Positions 22,455 to 31,236 are shown, numbered from the stretch's first letter. The stretch is DNA of 42,895 nucleotides from Flavobacteriaceae bacterium (GCA_947461425.1 CANHKZ010000007.1:1-42895); one strand, 5' to 3'. Notes: generated from the sequence alone by a model not told the origin. Numbers and translations: made by a program.

Positions 22455-23072
22455 ATGAAACCAGTACTTAAATTCATTTTCAGCCTTTTAGCGGTCAGCT
22501 CTTTTACATACGCTCAAACTACAGTCACTGGAAAAGTAGTAAACTATAAAAACAAACCAGTAGTAGGAGCAGTATTGTACTTGGACTCCACGGCAACTAA
22601 TATGATTACTAACAAGTCGGGAGGATATAGCTTAATTGTTCCTGATAGTATAAAAAACATAAAGGTATATTATAAAAAATTGGGTTGGTTGAGCAGTGCT
22701 TACGCCAAAGAATCCACCATGGACTTTATGTATTTAGTTACGGCACCAGCCGACCAATCCTTAACACCACCTAATGGATTAAATCCTGATAAAGACAAAA
22801 CTACCGTTTCATTTCGAACTATTTACGACATGATGCGTGGGCGAATTGCCGGCGTTGTCGTGCAACAAGACAATACAATTATTGTAAGAGGAATAAATTC
22901 TATCAGAAACAATTCAGAACCATTATTTATAGTCGATGGAAATTTTGTCCAAAGTATTGACTTTGTTGTGCCTAATCAAGTGCTGAGCATTACCGTTTTA
23001 AAAGATGCAGAAGCATCCATCTACGGTTCAAGAGGAGCGAGTGGTGTTATTGTAATCAAATTAAAAAAATAA
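22455..23072 (+). CDS. SusC-type TonB-receptor plug protein without a beta-barrel
   Basis: The 205-residue protein has a signal peptide (residues 1-21, ending TYAQ) and a carboxypeptidase-regulatory-like domain (TTVTGKVVNYKNKPVVGAVLY ... TNKSGGYSLIV, about residues 22-70). It then has a TonB-dependent-receptor plug resembling SusC: TIYDMMRGRIAGVVV, TIIVRGINSIRNNSEPLFIV, DGNFVQSI and SITVLKDAEASIYGSRGASG, ending IVIKLKK. A full SusC has 900 or more residues with a 22-strand barrel; here the stop follows the plug directly. The end is clean and the spacing of motifs normal, so it looks like a genuine short family rather than a recent truncation. A periplasmic carrier, signalling or decoy role is speculative. 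Confidence 0.8.
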   Translation: MKPVLKFIFSLLAVSSFTYAQTTVTGKVVNYKNKPVVGAVLYLDSTATNMITNKSGGYSLIVPDSIKNIKVYYKKLGWLSSAYAKESTMDFMYLVTAPADQSLTPPNGLNPDKDKTTVSFRTIYDMMRGRIAGVVVQQDNTIIVRGINSIRNNSEPLFIVDGNFVQSIDFVVPNQVLSITVLKDAEASIYGSRGASGVIVIKLKK

Positions 23073-23270
23073 TTTAATCTGTTATTTCGAGTTTAATCCT
23101 CTCCTCCTCACTTTTGTTTTAGACTATTTCCTTAGCTTTTTAGCCTTGTTCTTTGCCAATAAACGTTTTTAGTTTTACAATACTCAACAAGTCTTTTACC
23201 TTTCCTGGGGTAGTCATCATTTCTAGTTTTTAGTAGTATTTCTCCATTTCGGTATTGTAAATTTAGTTTG

Positions 23271-23278
23271 TAACTTTG
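23271..23278 (+). promoter_or_regulatory. Putative -7 box for the lipoprotein-mfd transcript
   Basis: TAACTTTG matches TAnnTTTG. Transcription would start about 23283-23285. No clear -33 element was found. The preceding stretch 23073-23270 holds no gene that I can support. Confidence 0.45.
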
Positions 23279-23297
23279 TACTCCAATGAACATGGAT

Positions 23298-23915
23298 ATG
23301 AAACAATCGGTAGTCTTTTTTTGTTTTCTGTTTTTTCTGATATCTTCTTGCAAAGACGACAATCAGCAACGTGATGCCGAAAATAAAAAAATGGCAGAAA
23401 AGAAAGAAGTTCTTTATAAAAACATCAGCAAAAATTGGAATTTTTATGCAACTCCTATTAACACTACTTCAGAACAAAGTGTGGCGAGTTGGACTGAATT
23501 TCGTCAATTCCTAGATGAACTTGGACAAAAACCTAGAAAAACACTTCTTGCCTATCAGAAAAAAGCAAGTGAACTTTCAAAGAAAGCACAACTATTAAAA
23601 AACAATATCCCCTATCAATTCCAACAACCTCAAATAAAAAGCCGAATAGGCACCTTGATAACTAAAGTCAGGTTACTTGATTTGTTTATTCATTTAGACA
23701 ATCTCCCAGATAAAAAAGTAATTCTTTTGATAGGAGAAATCAATGCCGAGCTAGTCTCTTTACAAAGACAAATGGATAAGATTACGGAGAAAAGTAAAAT
23801 CCCTGTTGAAGAAGGTGAATCAGATATGTTAAGAATGCTTGATACGACAAGAGCCATAATAACAACACCAACGTCACTAACCCCAATTAAACCAAATCTT
23901 TCACGCGTTGAGTAA
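23298..23915 (+). CDS. Lipoprotein of unknown function upstream of mfd
   Basis: The protein has about 205 residues with a lipoprotein signal (KQSVVFFCFLFFLISSC) and a charged, mostly helical mature part (LLAYQKKASELSKKAQLLKN, KKVILLIGEINAELVSLQRQ, MDKITEKSK) that may form a coiled coil or helical bundle. The ATG at 23298 gives the best signal peptide; ATGs at 23286 and 23292 are possible, but the -7 box at 23271 would leave them almost without a leader. The last 8 nt overlap the TTG start of mfd, so translation may be coupled. No family recognised; location in the periplasm or outer membrane is inferred from the lipobox. Confidence 0.7.
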   Translation: MKQSVVFFCFLFFLISSCKDDNQQRDAENKKMAEKKEVLYKNISKNWNFYATPINTTSEQSVASWTEFRQFLDELGQKPRKTLLAYQKKASELSKKAQLLKNNIPYQFQQPQIKSRIGTLITKVRLLDLFIHLDNLPDKKVILLIGEINAELVSLQRQMDKITEKSKIPVEEGESDMLRMLDTTRAIITTPTSLTPIKPNLSRVE

Positions 23916-26900
23916 AACCGTTTATTCTATTTACGACAATTCGCCCAAAACAGAGCAGATTGTTGCTCTTTTAGGGCAAAATAATACTCCAAAAACTCAT
24001 TTATCGGGTTTGGTAGGGTCTTCAATTTCCTTTGTTATTCGTTCCCTTTTTAAAAAGACAGAATTGCCGTTTTTATTGATTTTAAACGACAAAGAAGAAG
24101 CCGCTTATTACTTGAATGATTTGGAACAAATGATTGGCGAACAAGACGTATTGTTTTATCCGGCTTCGTTTCGCCGTCCCTATCATATCGAGGAAACGGA
24201 CAATGCCAATGTATTGCTTCGTTCAGAAGTGTTGAATCGCATTAATTCACGAAAAAAACCAGCTATAATTGTTAGTTATCCCGAAGCCCTTTTTGAAAAA
24301 GTGGTTACCCGAAAGGAATTGGAAAAAAACACTTTGAAAGTGGCCGTGGGCGACCAACTTTCAATAGATTTCATCAATGAAGTGTTATTCGAATACGAAT
24401 TCAAACGAGTTGATTTTATAACGGAACCTGGCGAATTCTCCGTTCGAGGCGGAATTGTCGATGTGTTTTCGTTTTCCAATGATAATCCGTACCGAATCGA
24501 GTTTTTCGGAAACGAAGTAGATAGTATTAGAACCTTTGATGTAGCAACACAATTGTCATTAGTGCAACAAAAGAAAATCAATATTATTCCGAATGTTGAA
24601 AACAAATTTTTTCAGGAAAACCGCGAAAGTTTTTTAGATTATATTTCAGAAAAAACAGTTGTTTTTATTCAAAATACCGAGGGTCTTCTAAGCCAATTAG
24701 ACAAACAATTTGCCAAGGCCGAAGAAGCTTTTGAAAAACTATCCAAAGACATCAAACACGCTGCACCAGCACAATTGTTTTTAAATCAAGAACAATTTAT
24801 TCAACGTGCGTTGGATTTTTCTATTGTCGAATTAGCTTCCAAATCCATTTTTAAAACAACAAAAAAGTTCGAATTTCACATTCAGCCGCAACCCTCTTTT
24901 AACAAGCAATTTGATTTGTTGTTGAACAATTTGAACGACAATCATTTCAATGGGTACAAAAATTATTTGTTCTGTTCGAATGACAATCAAGCGAAACGAT
25001 TTCATGATATATTCGAAACTTTAGACGAGGCTAATTCAGAGAATATTCGCAAGCAATACAACACAGTCGTACTGCCTTTGTACCAAGGATTTATAGACGA
25101 AGAAAACCAAATCACCTGCTATACAGACCATCAGATTTTTGAACGCTACCATAAATTCAGCATTAAAAATGGCTATTCGAAGAAACAGAATATTACTTTA
25201 AAAGAACTGACTTCGCTTTCGGTAGGCGATTATGTGACGCATATTGATCACGGAATAGGGAAATTTGGAGGTTTGCAAAAAATTCAAGTGGAAGGCAAAA
25301 CGCAAGAAGCCATTAAACTGGTCTATGCTGATAATGATATTGTGTATGTCAGCATTCATTCCTTGCATAAAATTTCCAGATACAATGGGAAAGACGGCAC
25401 GCCACCTAAAATTTATAAATTAGGATCGAATGCCTGGAAGGTTTTAAAGCAAAAAACCAAAGCACGCGTTAAACATATTGCATTCAACTTGATTCAATTG
25501 TATGCCAAAAGGCGTTTGGAAAAAGGCTTTCAATTTGCGCCGGATAGTTATTTGCAAAACGAATTAGAAAGTTCGTTTATCTACGAAGATACGCCTGACC
25601 AAATCAAATCGACTCAAGAAGTAAAAGCTGATATGGAAAGCGACCGACCAATGGATCGCCTAGTATGTGGCGATGTAGGTTTTGGAAAAACAGAGGTTGC
25701 TATTCGCGCCGCATTTAAAGCGGTAGATAATAGCAAGCAGGTAGCTATTTTAGTACCTACTACGATTTTAGCTTACCAACATTTCCGCACCTTTTCAGAA
25801 CGATTGAAAGATATGCCGGTTACGGTGGGGTATTTGAACCGTTTTAGAACTGCCAAACAAAAAGCAGAAACCTTAAAACAATTGGCTGAGGGGAAATTGG
25901 ATATTGTCATTGGAACCCATCAATTAGTGAACAAAAATGTGGTTTTTAAAGACCTTGGATTACTGATTGTAGATGAGGAACAAAAATTTGGGGTAAACGT
26001 CAAAGACAAACTCAAAACAATCGCTGCCAATGTAGACACGCTGACTTTAACCGCAACTCCAATACCGAGAACCTTGCAGTTTTCGTTAATGGCAGCCCGA
26101 GATTTATCGGTAATTACCACGCCACCACCCAATCGCTATCCTATAGAAACGAATGTTGTTAGCTTCAATGAAGAATTGATTCGGGACGCCATTTCGTATG
26201 AAATTCAGCGTAACGGCCAAGTATTTTTCATCAATAATCGTATTGAAAATATAAAAGAAATTGCAGGAATGATTCAGCGATTAGTACCCAATGCCCGAGT
26301 GGGAATTGGCCACGGCCAGATGGAAGGAGCTAAACTCGAAGAATTAATGTTGACTTTTATGAACGGCGAATTTGATGTTTTAGTTGCCACCACCATTATT
26401 GAAAGTGGTTTGGATGTTCCAAATGCCAATACAATTTTTATCAATAATGCCAATAATTTTGGATTGTCTGATTTGCATCAAATGCGAGGTCGAGTGGGCC
26501 GAAGTAATAAAAAAGCGTTTTGTTATTTCATTTGTCCGCCCTATTCAGCGATGACGGATGATGCGCGCAAACGAATTCAGGCTTTAGAACAATTTAGCGA
26601 ATTGGGAAGTGGGTTTAATATTGCCATGAAAGATTTGGAAATTCGTGGCGCAGGCGATTTACTGGGAGGAGAACAAAGCGGTTTCATTAACGAAATTGGT
26701 TTTGACACCTATCAAAAAATCATGAACGAAGCCATAGAAGAGCTGAAAGAAAACGAATTCAAGGATTTGTATCCCGAGCAAAACGATACTGAAACCAAAG
26801 AATACGTCAAAGAGTTGCAACTCGACACTGATTTTGAATTGTTATTTCCAGATGAATATATTAATACGGTTTCAGAACGATTGTTATTGTATAATGAATT

Positions 26901-27270
26901 GGGGACTATCAAAGATGAAGAAGCGCTTTTGAATTATGAATACAAGTTAATTGATCGTTTTGGGCCTTTGCCAAAGCAAGCCGTTTCTTTGTTAAGCAGT
27001 ATGAAAATCAAATGGATTGCCACTCGTTTAGGAATTGAAAAACTAGTCATGAAACAAGGCAAAATGATAGGTTATTTTGTATCCGACCAACAATCGGATT
27101 ATTACCAATCAGGACGTTTCCATAAAGTACTTCAGTTTGTACAAAAACAAAGTGCTTTGTGTAAAATGAAAGAAAAACAAACGCCTAACGGCTTACGATT
27201 ATTGTTGACGTTTGACAATGTGAAATCAATTCGAAAAGCTTTGGAATTGATGGAATTGATGGAGAAATAA
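23908..27270 (+). CDS. mfd: Transcription-repair coupling factor Mfd
   Basis: The 1120-residue protein is a full-length Mfd. Mfd uses ATP hydrolysis to push stalled RNA polymerase off damaged DNA and recruits UvrA. The order is normal: the UvrB-like N-terminal part (YPASFRRPYHIEETDNANVL, FSVRGGIVDVFSF), the RNA-polymerase-interacting domain (SVGDYVTHIDHGIGKFGGL), the RecG-like translocase with Walker A GDVGFGKTE (residues 588-596) and the DEEQ box (689-692), LTLTATPIPRTLQ, QMRGRVGRSNKKAFCY, and the C-terminal TRCF domain. The start is TTG at 23908, overlapping the upstream lipoprotein stop; the protein beginning SKTVYSIYDNSPKTEQI fits the family N-terminus. A strong terminator follows. Confidence 0.97.
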   Translation: MSKTVYSIYDNSPKTEQIVALLGQNNTPKTHLSGLVGSSISFVIRSLFKKTELPFLLILNDKEEAAYYLNDLEQMIGEQDVLFYPASFRRPYHIEETDNANVLLRSEVLNRINSRKKPAIIVSYPEALFEKVVTRKELEKNTLKVAVGDQLSIDFINEVLFEYEFKRVDFITEPGEFSVRGGIVDVFSFSNDNPYRIEFFGNEVDSIRTFDVATQLSLVQQKKINIIPNVENKFFQENRESFLDYISEKTVVFIQNTEGLLSQLDKQFAKAEEAFEKLSKDIKHAAPAQLFLNQEQFIQRALDFSIVELASKSIFKTTKKFEFHIQPQPSFNKQFDLLLNNLNDNHFNGYKNYLFCSNDNQAKRFHDIFETLDEANSENIRKQYNTVVLPLYQGFIDEENQITCYTDHQIFERYHKFSIKNGYSKKQNITLKELTSLSVGDYVTHIDHGIGKFGGLQKIQVEGKTQEAIKLVYADNDIVYVSIHSLHKISRYNGKDGTPPKIYKLGSNAWKVLKQKTKARVKHIAFNLIQLYAKRRLEKGFQFAPDSYLQNELESSFIYEDTPDQIKSTQEVKADMESDRPMDRLVCGDVGFGKTEVAIRAAFKAVDNSKQVAILVPTTILAYQHFRTFSERLKDMPVTVGYLNRFRTAKQKAETLKQLAEGKLDIVIGTHQLVNKNVVFKDLGLLIVDEEQKFGVNVKDKLKTIAANVDTLTLTATPIPRTLQFSLMAARDLSVITTPPPNRYPIETNVVSFNEELIRDAISYEIQRNGQVFFINNRIENIKEIAGMIQRLVPNARVGIGHGQMEGAKLEELMLTFMNGEFDVLVATTIIESGLDVPNANTIFINNANNFGLSDLHQMRGRVGRSNKKAFCYFICPPYSAMTDDARKRIQALEQFSELGSGFNIAMKDLEIRGAGDLLGGEQSGFINEIGFDTYQKIMNEAIEELKENEFKDLYPEQNDTETKEYVKELQLDTDFELLFPDEYINTVSERLLLYNELGTIKDEEALLNYEYKLIDRFGPLPKQAVSLLSSMKIKWIATRLGIEKLVMKQGKMIGYFVSDQQSDYYQSGRFHKVLQFVQKQSALCKMKEKQTPNGLRLLLTFDNVKSIRKALELMELMEK

Positions 27271-27277
27271 TAAAAAC

Positions 27278-27308
27278 AAAAAGCCTCCAAATTTCGAGGC
27301 TTTTTGCT
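27278..27308 (+). terminator. Intrinsic terminator after mfd
   Basis: A perfect 10-bp stem, AAAAAGCCTC (27278-27287) against GAGGCTTTTT (27296-27305), with an 8-nt loop. The A run on the other side means it could also serve the convergent gene ending at 27320. Confidence 0.9.
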
Positions 27309-27319
27309 TAAAATGTATT

Positions 27320-27976
27320 TTAATTCTTCAAATCCTTGATTACTTTGAAAGCGACGTCCACTTCGTTTTCGCTTACTAAAATGGTGAATTCATTCGAGGT
27401 TGAGATTACTTCATTGATGATAATACCTTCCCAAGCCAAACGTTGAAAAATGAAATAGTAAATTCCAGGAACTACAATATTTTCTTTGGGTAATTTTACC
27501 GTAATGGAAGCTAAATTTTCTAATTTCTGAATCAATTTTTCGTTAGCAAAATGTTTGTCAACCAAATGATTTACACTGTTACTTACCACGATATTAGTTT
27601 CATTTACGCCCCTTGAAGATGTATAAAATATATCCGAAAAGTTATTGATGTCAGTAATTAAATCGGCTTGTTTGTTCAAAACAGTATCAGAGGCAGCAAA
27701 AGTATAATCGGTCAATGCGGAACGAACGGTAATTTCACCAATATTTTTAATGACCTTATTAATTTTGTGATTCAATTTAAAATCCAATTCCTCAGTTAAT
27801 CGTTTAAGAGCCATTACAATAGCGCCTTGCTTTACTTCTTTACTAAATTCGTGCTCCAATTCACTCATGATATTTCGTGAAAGTGAAGTTAAATTGATGA
27901 TTCCTAACGATAGGGCATTCAATAAAAAAGGTTTTGTTTTAATGTAATTTTCTACAATTGAAGAAACGGTTTTCAT
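27320..27976 (-). CDS. ACT-domain-like regulatory protein (annotated as aspartate kinase-like in related genomes)
   Basis: The cytosolic protein has 218 residues and no signal peptide. The N-terminal half is helical (SIVENYIKTKPFLLNALSLG, EFSKEVKQGAIVMALKRLTE) and resembles a winged-helix or helical regulatory part. The C-terminal 80 residues carry a repeated beta-alpha-beta pattern (LASITVKLPKENIVVPGIYY, FQRLAWEGIIINEVISTSNE, FTILVSENEVDVAFKVIKDL) like the ACT domains of aspartate kinases. There is no kinase domain, so it is more likely a small-molecule-responsive regulator than an enzyme. Its promoter region carries short repeats. My recollection that relatives are called aspartate kinase is family knowledge, not proof of activity. 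Confidence 0.65.
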   Translation of the reverse strand: MKTVSSIVENYIKTKPFLLNALSLGIINLTSLSRNIMSELEHEFSKEVKQGAIVMALKRLTEELDFKLNHKINKVIKNIGEITVRSALTDYTFAASDTVLNKQADLITDINNFSDIFYTSSRGVNETNIVVSNSVNHLVDKHFANEKLIQKLENLASITVKLPKENIVVPGIYYFIFQRLAWEGIIINEVISTSNEFTILVSENEVDVAFKVIKDLKN

Positions 27977-28014
27977 AGTAGTTGTGTTAAATTATTTTTT
28001 AAAATTGTTGGTGC

Positions 28015-28065
28015 AGTTGTGTTAAAAACACCGCAAATATAAATAAAAAAACAATTTGTTACAAA
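28015..28065 (-). promoter_or_regulatory. Promoter and inverted repeat upstream of the ACT-domain gene
   Basis: On the minus strand TTTG (28062-28065) and TATATTTG (28034-28041), 20 nt apart, form a good -33/-7 pair. Downstream of it, 28019-28031 is an inverted repeat (GTGTT/AACAC), part of a 12-nt sequence AGTTGTGTTAAA (28015-28026, + strand) that recurs at 27980-27991. These could be operator or leader elements. Confidence 0.55.
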
Positions 28066-28085
28066 TATAACATATTTAAATAGGG

Positions 28086-28445
28086 TTAAAAATGATAAAA
28101 TGCGTCAGTAAGGTGTTCAATTTCAAAATTTTGACCTTTTTTACTGATGCCGATAATATCAAAACGCACTTCGGTATCCAAATCCTTTTCGATTACATAG
28201 GCGTTAACCGCTTTGACTAATAATTGAATTTTTTTAGGATTAACAAAGTCTTGTGGAAGACCTAAATCAATTGATGAACGCGTTTTTACTTCGATAACTG
28301 CTAGGGTATTGTCTTTTGTGGCTAAAATATCAATTTCTGCTTTTTGAAAAACCCAATTAGTTTCCAAAATAGCATAACCTTTTTTCTGAAGGTATTCTCT
28401 CGCCAGTTTTTCTCCAATTTTTCCTAATTCATTGTGCTCAGCCAT
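28086..28445 (-). CDS. YraN family (UPF0102) putative endonuclease
   Basis: The 119-residue cytosolic protein carries the YraN signature: GKIGEKLAREYLQKKGYAIL and ETNWVFQKAEIDILA with Glu37 and Asp39, then LAVIEVKTRSS with Glu52 and Lys54. These are the active-site residues of the PD-(D/E)XK nuclease fold. The family is nearly universal in bacteria, but its cellular role is not settled (DNA processing or uptake have been proposed). It lies 20 nt downstream of the LD-carboxypeptidase gene on the same strand, so it is probably in that operon. Confidence 0.93.
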   Translation of the reverse strand: MAEHNELGKIGEKLAREYLQKKGYAILETNWVFQKAEIDILATKDNTLAVIEVKTRSSIDLGLPQDFVNPKKIQLLVKAVNAYVIEKDLDTEVRFDIIGISKKGQNFEIEHLTDAFYHF

Positions 28446-28465
28446 AGTAAGAATATTTTTAGTGG

Positions 28466-29428
28466 CTATTCAAATACTACAGTACTACAATTTTCAGTTA
28501 CTTCGATAGTTACAGTATTGCCTAAAATTAATGCTCTATTATCAGCGATGTGTCCAGCAGGAAAGTTAAAAATTATAGGAATGTTATATTTTTTAGTCAC
28601 ATCTTGAATAATTTCAAGAGCGTTTTTCCCCCAAGGAATGTCATTATCTTTCATATCGGTCATTGAACCTACAATAATTCCTTTCAAACTCTCCAAACAG
28701 CCATTGCGTTTTAAGTTCATCATCATACGATCAATGTGGTACAAGTATTCGTCCAAATCTTCGATATATAAAATTTTGTCTTTACAATCTATTGCAGATT
28801 GCGAACCTAATAAACTGTACAAAATCGACAAATTGCCACCAACTAATTCGCCACTCGCTTTTCCTAATCGATTCATAGGATGCGGATCAATAGCATATTG
28901 TAATGGGTTTCCAAATAATGACAAATGCAAACTTTCAATAGCTTCAGGGGATGCTTTGGCTAAACTAATAGGCATAATTCCGTGAACGGATTTGAAGCCC
29001 ATTGTATTGAGGTGGTTGTGTAAAACAGTGACATCACTAAAACCAACTAACCATTTCGGTTGTTTTTTAAATTGCGTAAAATCAATTAAATCTATAACTC
29101 GAATAGTGCCGTAACCACCGCGCGCGCACCAAATTGCTTTAATATTTGGGTTATCCAATTGCTCTTGTAAATCCGCAGCGCGTTGTTCATCACTACCTGC
29201 CAATTGATTTTCTTCTAAACCAATACTCTTACCAATGACTACGTGTAAGCCCCAATTTTCTAATAAATCAATAGCGGGCTGCATACTTTTTACAATATGT
29301 TTCCGGGCAGTTGCTACAAGTGCAACGGTATCTCCTTTTTGTAAATAGGCGGGTGTAATCATAGTCATTTGAGCTTGAAAAGGAATAGAAATTAAGCAAA
29401 GAATAAATATAAAGAAAGCTTTTTTCAT
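28466..29428 (-). CDS. ldcA: LD-carboxypeptidase (peptidase S66), exported
   Basis: The 320-residue protein has a signal peptide (about residues 1-20, ending PFQAQ). The S66 domain shows GDTVALVATARK, WCARGGYGTIRVIDLID, VGFSDVTVLHNHLN with the nucleophile Ser131, SGELVGGNLSILYSLLGS, ILYIEDLDEYLYHIDRM with the catalytic Glu, and FPAGHIADNRALILG with the catalytic His. It removes the terminal D-alanine from L,D-linked tetrapeptides during murein recycling or remodelling. E. coli LdcA is cytosolic; the signal peptide here points to a periplasmic enzyme, as seen in other Bacteroidota. The gene pairs with yraN downstream; a -7 box lies at 29465-29472. Confidence 0.93.
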   Translation of the reverse strand: MKKAFFIFILCLISIPFQAQMTMITPAYLQKGDTVALVATARKHIVKSMQPAIDLLENWGLHVVIGKSIGLEENQLAGSDEQRAADLQEQLDNPNIKAIWCARGGYGTIRVIDLIDFTQFKKQPKWLVGFSDVTVLHNHLNTMGFKSVHGIMPISLAKASPEAIESLHLSLFGNPLQYAIDPHPMNRLGKASGELVGGNLSILYSLLGSQSAIDCKDKILYIEDLDEYLYHIDRMMMNLKRNGCLESLKGIIVGSMTDMKDNDIPWGKNALEIIQDVTKKYNIPIIFNFPAGHIADNRALILGNTVTIEVTENCSTVVFE

Positions 29429-29464
29429 AAATCAATTCTGAATTGCTAGAGTAATTTATAAAAA

Positions 29465-29472
29465 CAAATATA
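29465..29472 (-). promoter_or_regulatory. Putative -7 box of the LD-carboxypeptidase gene
   Basis: Reads TATATTTG on the minus strand, 36 nt upstream of the start codon at 29428. Confidence 0.45.
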
Positions 29473-29557
29473 GGTAAATACCAAATCACTTTTGATTTCG
29501 CTTTCAATTTCTTAGTTTTACAATACCCTGCTGTTGCCATCCTAAATTTAACTCATT

Positions 29558-30655
29558 ATGAAAATCTGCCCCTTCTTTTGTCTTTTGTTTTTATTGATTT
29601 TTTATTCCAAATCCTTTGGTCAAACTAAAAAATTTCGAATTCATACGGTAGTATTTTACAACTTCGAAAATTTATTTGATACTATAAATGACCCAGAAAC
29701 CTTTGATGAAGACTGGACTCCAAATGGATCTCAGCATTGGACGTATGATAAATATCAAAAAAAGTTAAGTAACCTTTCCCGAGTATTGGCTGAAATTGGC
29801 AGTTCAGATAATCCAGATTCGCCCACATTTATTGGCGGCTGCGAAATTGAGAACAGAGGAGTTTTAGAGGATTTGGTGTTGCATCCCAATTTGATCGATA
29901 AAGGGTATGGAATAATCCATTTTGATTCACCAGATAAAAGAGGAATTGATGTAGCATTGCTGTATCGGAAGCACTATTTTCAACCGACTAATTATACAAA
30001 CATTCCGTTATATATCTTTCAAGGCGAGAATAAATCCCAACCAGAAAAAGAAGAAATCACTGACGATGTTGTGGAGGTTGCCCCAAAAAATAAAAGGGTA
30101 TACACTAGAGATCAACTATTGGTAAGCGGTTTTTTAGAGGGTGAAGAGATTCATTTGATTGTCAACCATTGGCCCTCAAGATCTGGCGGAGAGATACGAT
30201 CGAGCCCGTTTAGAGAAGCTGCTGGCGCACTGAATAGAAAAATTATTGATTCATTGCAACGCATCAATAAAAATGCTAAAGTGATAACTATGGGTGATTT
30301 GAATGACGGTCCGTATAATCATAGTGTAAAAATAAATCTGGGCGCCATAGCAAAAATAAATCAAGTACCGTTATTTGGCATTTACAATCCTTTTGAAGTC
30401 ATGCAAAAAAAGGGAATGGGAACGATAGCGCACCGAGACGCTTGGGATATATTTGACCAAATCATGGTGTCAGAATCCTTACTTCATACTGATTTTTCTT
30501 CGTTTCAATATTGGAAAGCAGGTATTTATAATAAACCCTTTTTAATTCAAAACAGCGGACTGTATAAAGGATACCCTTTACGCCATTCCACTACAGAAAT
30601 TGGATTTAGCGATCACTTCCCAGTATATATTTATTTAATTAAGGAGAAAAAATAG
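29558..30655 (+). CDS. Exported endonuclease/exonuclease/phosphatase (EEP) family protein
   Basis: The 365-residue protein has a signal peptide (about residues 1-21, ending KSFGQ). EEP-family landmarks follow: VVFYNFENLFDTIND (metal-binding Asn/Glu region), GGCEIENRGVLEDLV (catalytic Glu), IIHFDSPDKRGIDVALLY, HLIVNHWPSRSGG (catalytic His), VITMGDLNDGP (Asp-x-Asn) and the terminal SDHFPVYIYL (Asp-His). All metal and catalytic positions are present, so it should be active on a phosphodiester or phosphomonoester outside the cytosol. Substrate (nucleic acid, lipid headgroup or other) is undetermined. It is divergent from ldcA and 41 nt upstream of the dioxygenase gene. Confidence 0.9.
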   Translation: MKICPFFCLLFLLIFYSKSFGQTKKFRIHTVVFYNFENLFDTINDPETFDEDWTPNGSQHWTYDKYQKKLSNLSRVLAEIGSSDNPDSPTFIGGCEIENRGVLEDLVLHPNLIDKGYGIIHFDSPDKRGIDVALLYRKHYFQPTNYTNIPLYIFQGENKSQPEKEEITDDVVEVAPKNKRVYTRDQLLVSGFLEGEEIHLIVNHWPSRSGGEIRSSPFREAAGALNRKIIDSLQRINKNAKVITMGDLNDGPYNHSVKINLGAIAKINQVPLFGIYNPFEVMQKKGMGTIAHRDAWDIFDQIMVSESLLHTDFSSFQYWKAGIYNKPFLIQNSGLYKGYPLRHSTTEIGFSDHFPVYIYLIKEKK

Positions 30656-30696
30656 CCAACTTAATTGAGTAACTTTACGTTTTTAAAAAATAAAAT

Positions 30697-31236
30697 ATGG
30701 CTATTGCAAAACCGTTCAACTTGAATAAATGGATTGAGGAAAACCGTCATTTATTAAAACCGCCTGTTGGGAATAAAAATCTGTATACTGAATCAGGCGA
30801 TTATATTGTAATGGTTGTAGCGGGGCCTAACGCTAGAAAAGATTATCATTACAACGAGACGGAAGAGCTTTTTTACCAATTAGAAGGGAGCATTAAAGTT
30901 ATCATTCAAGAAGATGGCATGCGAAAAGAAATGGAATTGAATGCGGGAGACCTATATTTGAATCCAGCCAAAGTTCCTCATTCTCCAGTTCGTTCAGAAG
31001 GGTCAATAGGTTTAGTAATCGAGCGCAAAAGAGCGGGTTTGGGTTTTACAGATGGTTTGTTATGGTATTGTGAAAATTGCAACCATAAATTACACGAAGT
31101 CCATTTTGAATTGCACAATATTGAAAAAGACTTTTTGCCTCATTTCGAACATTTTTATAAATCAAAAAGCTTGCGAACCTGTTCAAAATGCGGAACAGTT
31201 ATGGATACTGACCCAAGATTTACAGTTAAAAAATAG
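30697..31236 (+). CDS. nbaC: 3-hydroxyanthranilate 3,4-dioxygenase
   Basis: The 179-residue cupin enzyme opens the ring of 3-hydroxyanthranilate in the kynurenine pathway. The numbering matches the well-studied Cupriavidus enzyme closely. Iron ligands are His51 (KDYHYNE), Glu57 (ETEELFYQ) and His95 (AKVPHSPVR); the substrate-binding Arg47 and Arg99 are present, and a Glu at 109 fits the third contact. The rubredoxin-like second metal site of bacterial enzymes is intact (CENC at 125-128 and CSKC at 162-165). The product, aminocarboxymuconate semialdehyde, leads to quinolinate/NAD or to catabolism. No other kynurenine pathway gene is in this window. Confidence 0.95.
   Translation: MAIAKPFNLNKWIEENRHLLKPPVGNKNLYTESGDYIVMVVAGPNARKDYHYNETEELFYQLEGSIKVIIQEDGMRKEMELNAGDLYLNPAKVPHSPVRSEGSIGLVIERKRAGLGFTDGLLWYCENCNHKLHEVHFELHNIEKDFLPHFEHFYKSKSLRTCSKCGTVMDTDPRFTVKK

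Noticed and set aside
23132..23362. Minus-strand 76-codon reading frame upstream of the lipoprotein gene
   Set aside because: Its N-terminal third is antisense to the lipoprotein signal peptide, it has no promoter and no family similarity. The remaining 50 codons look somewhat protein-like (YKLNLQYRNGEILL), so a remnant cannot be fully excluded.
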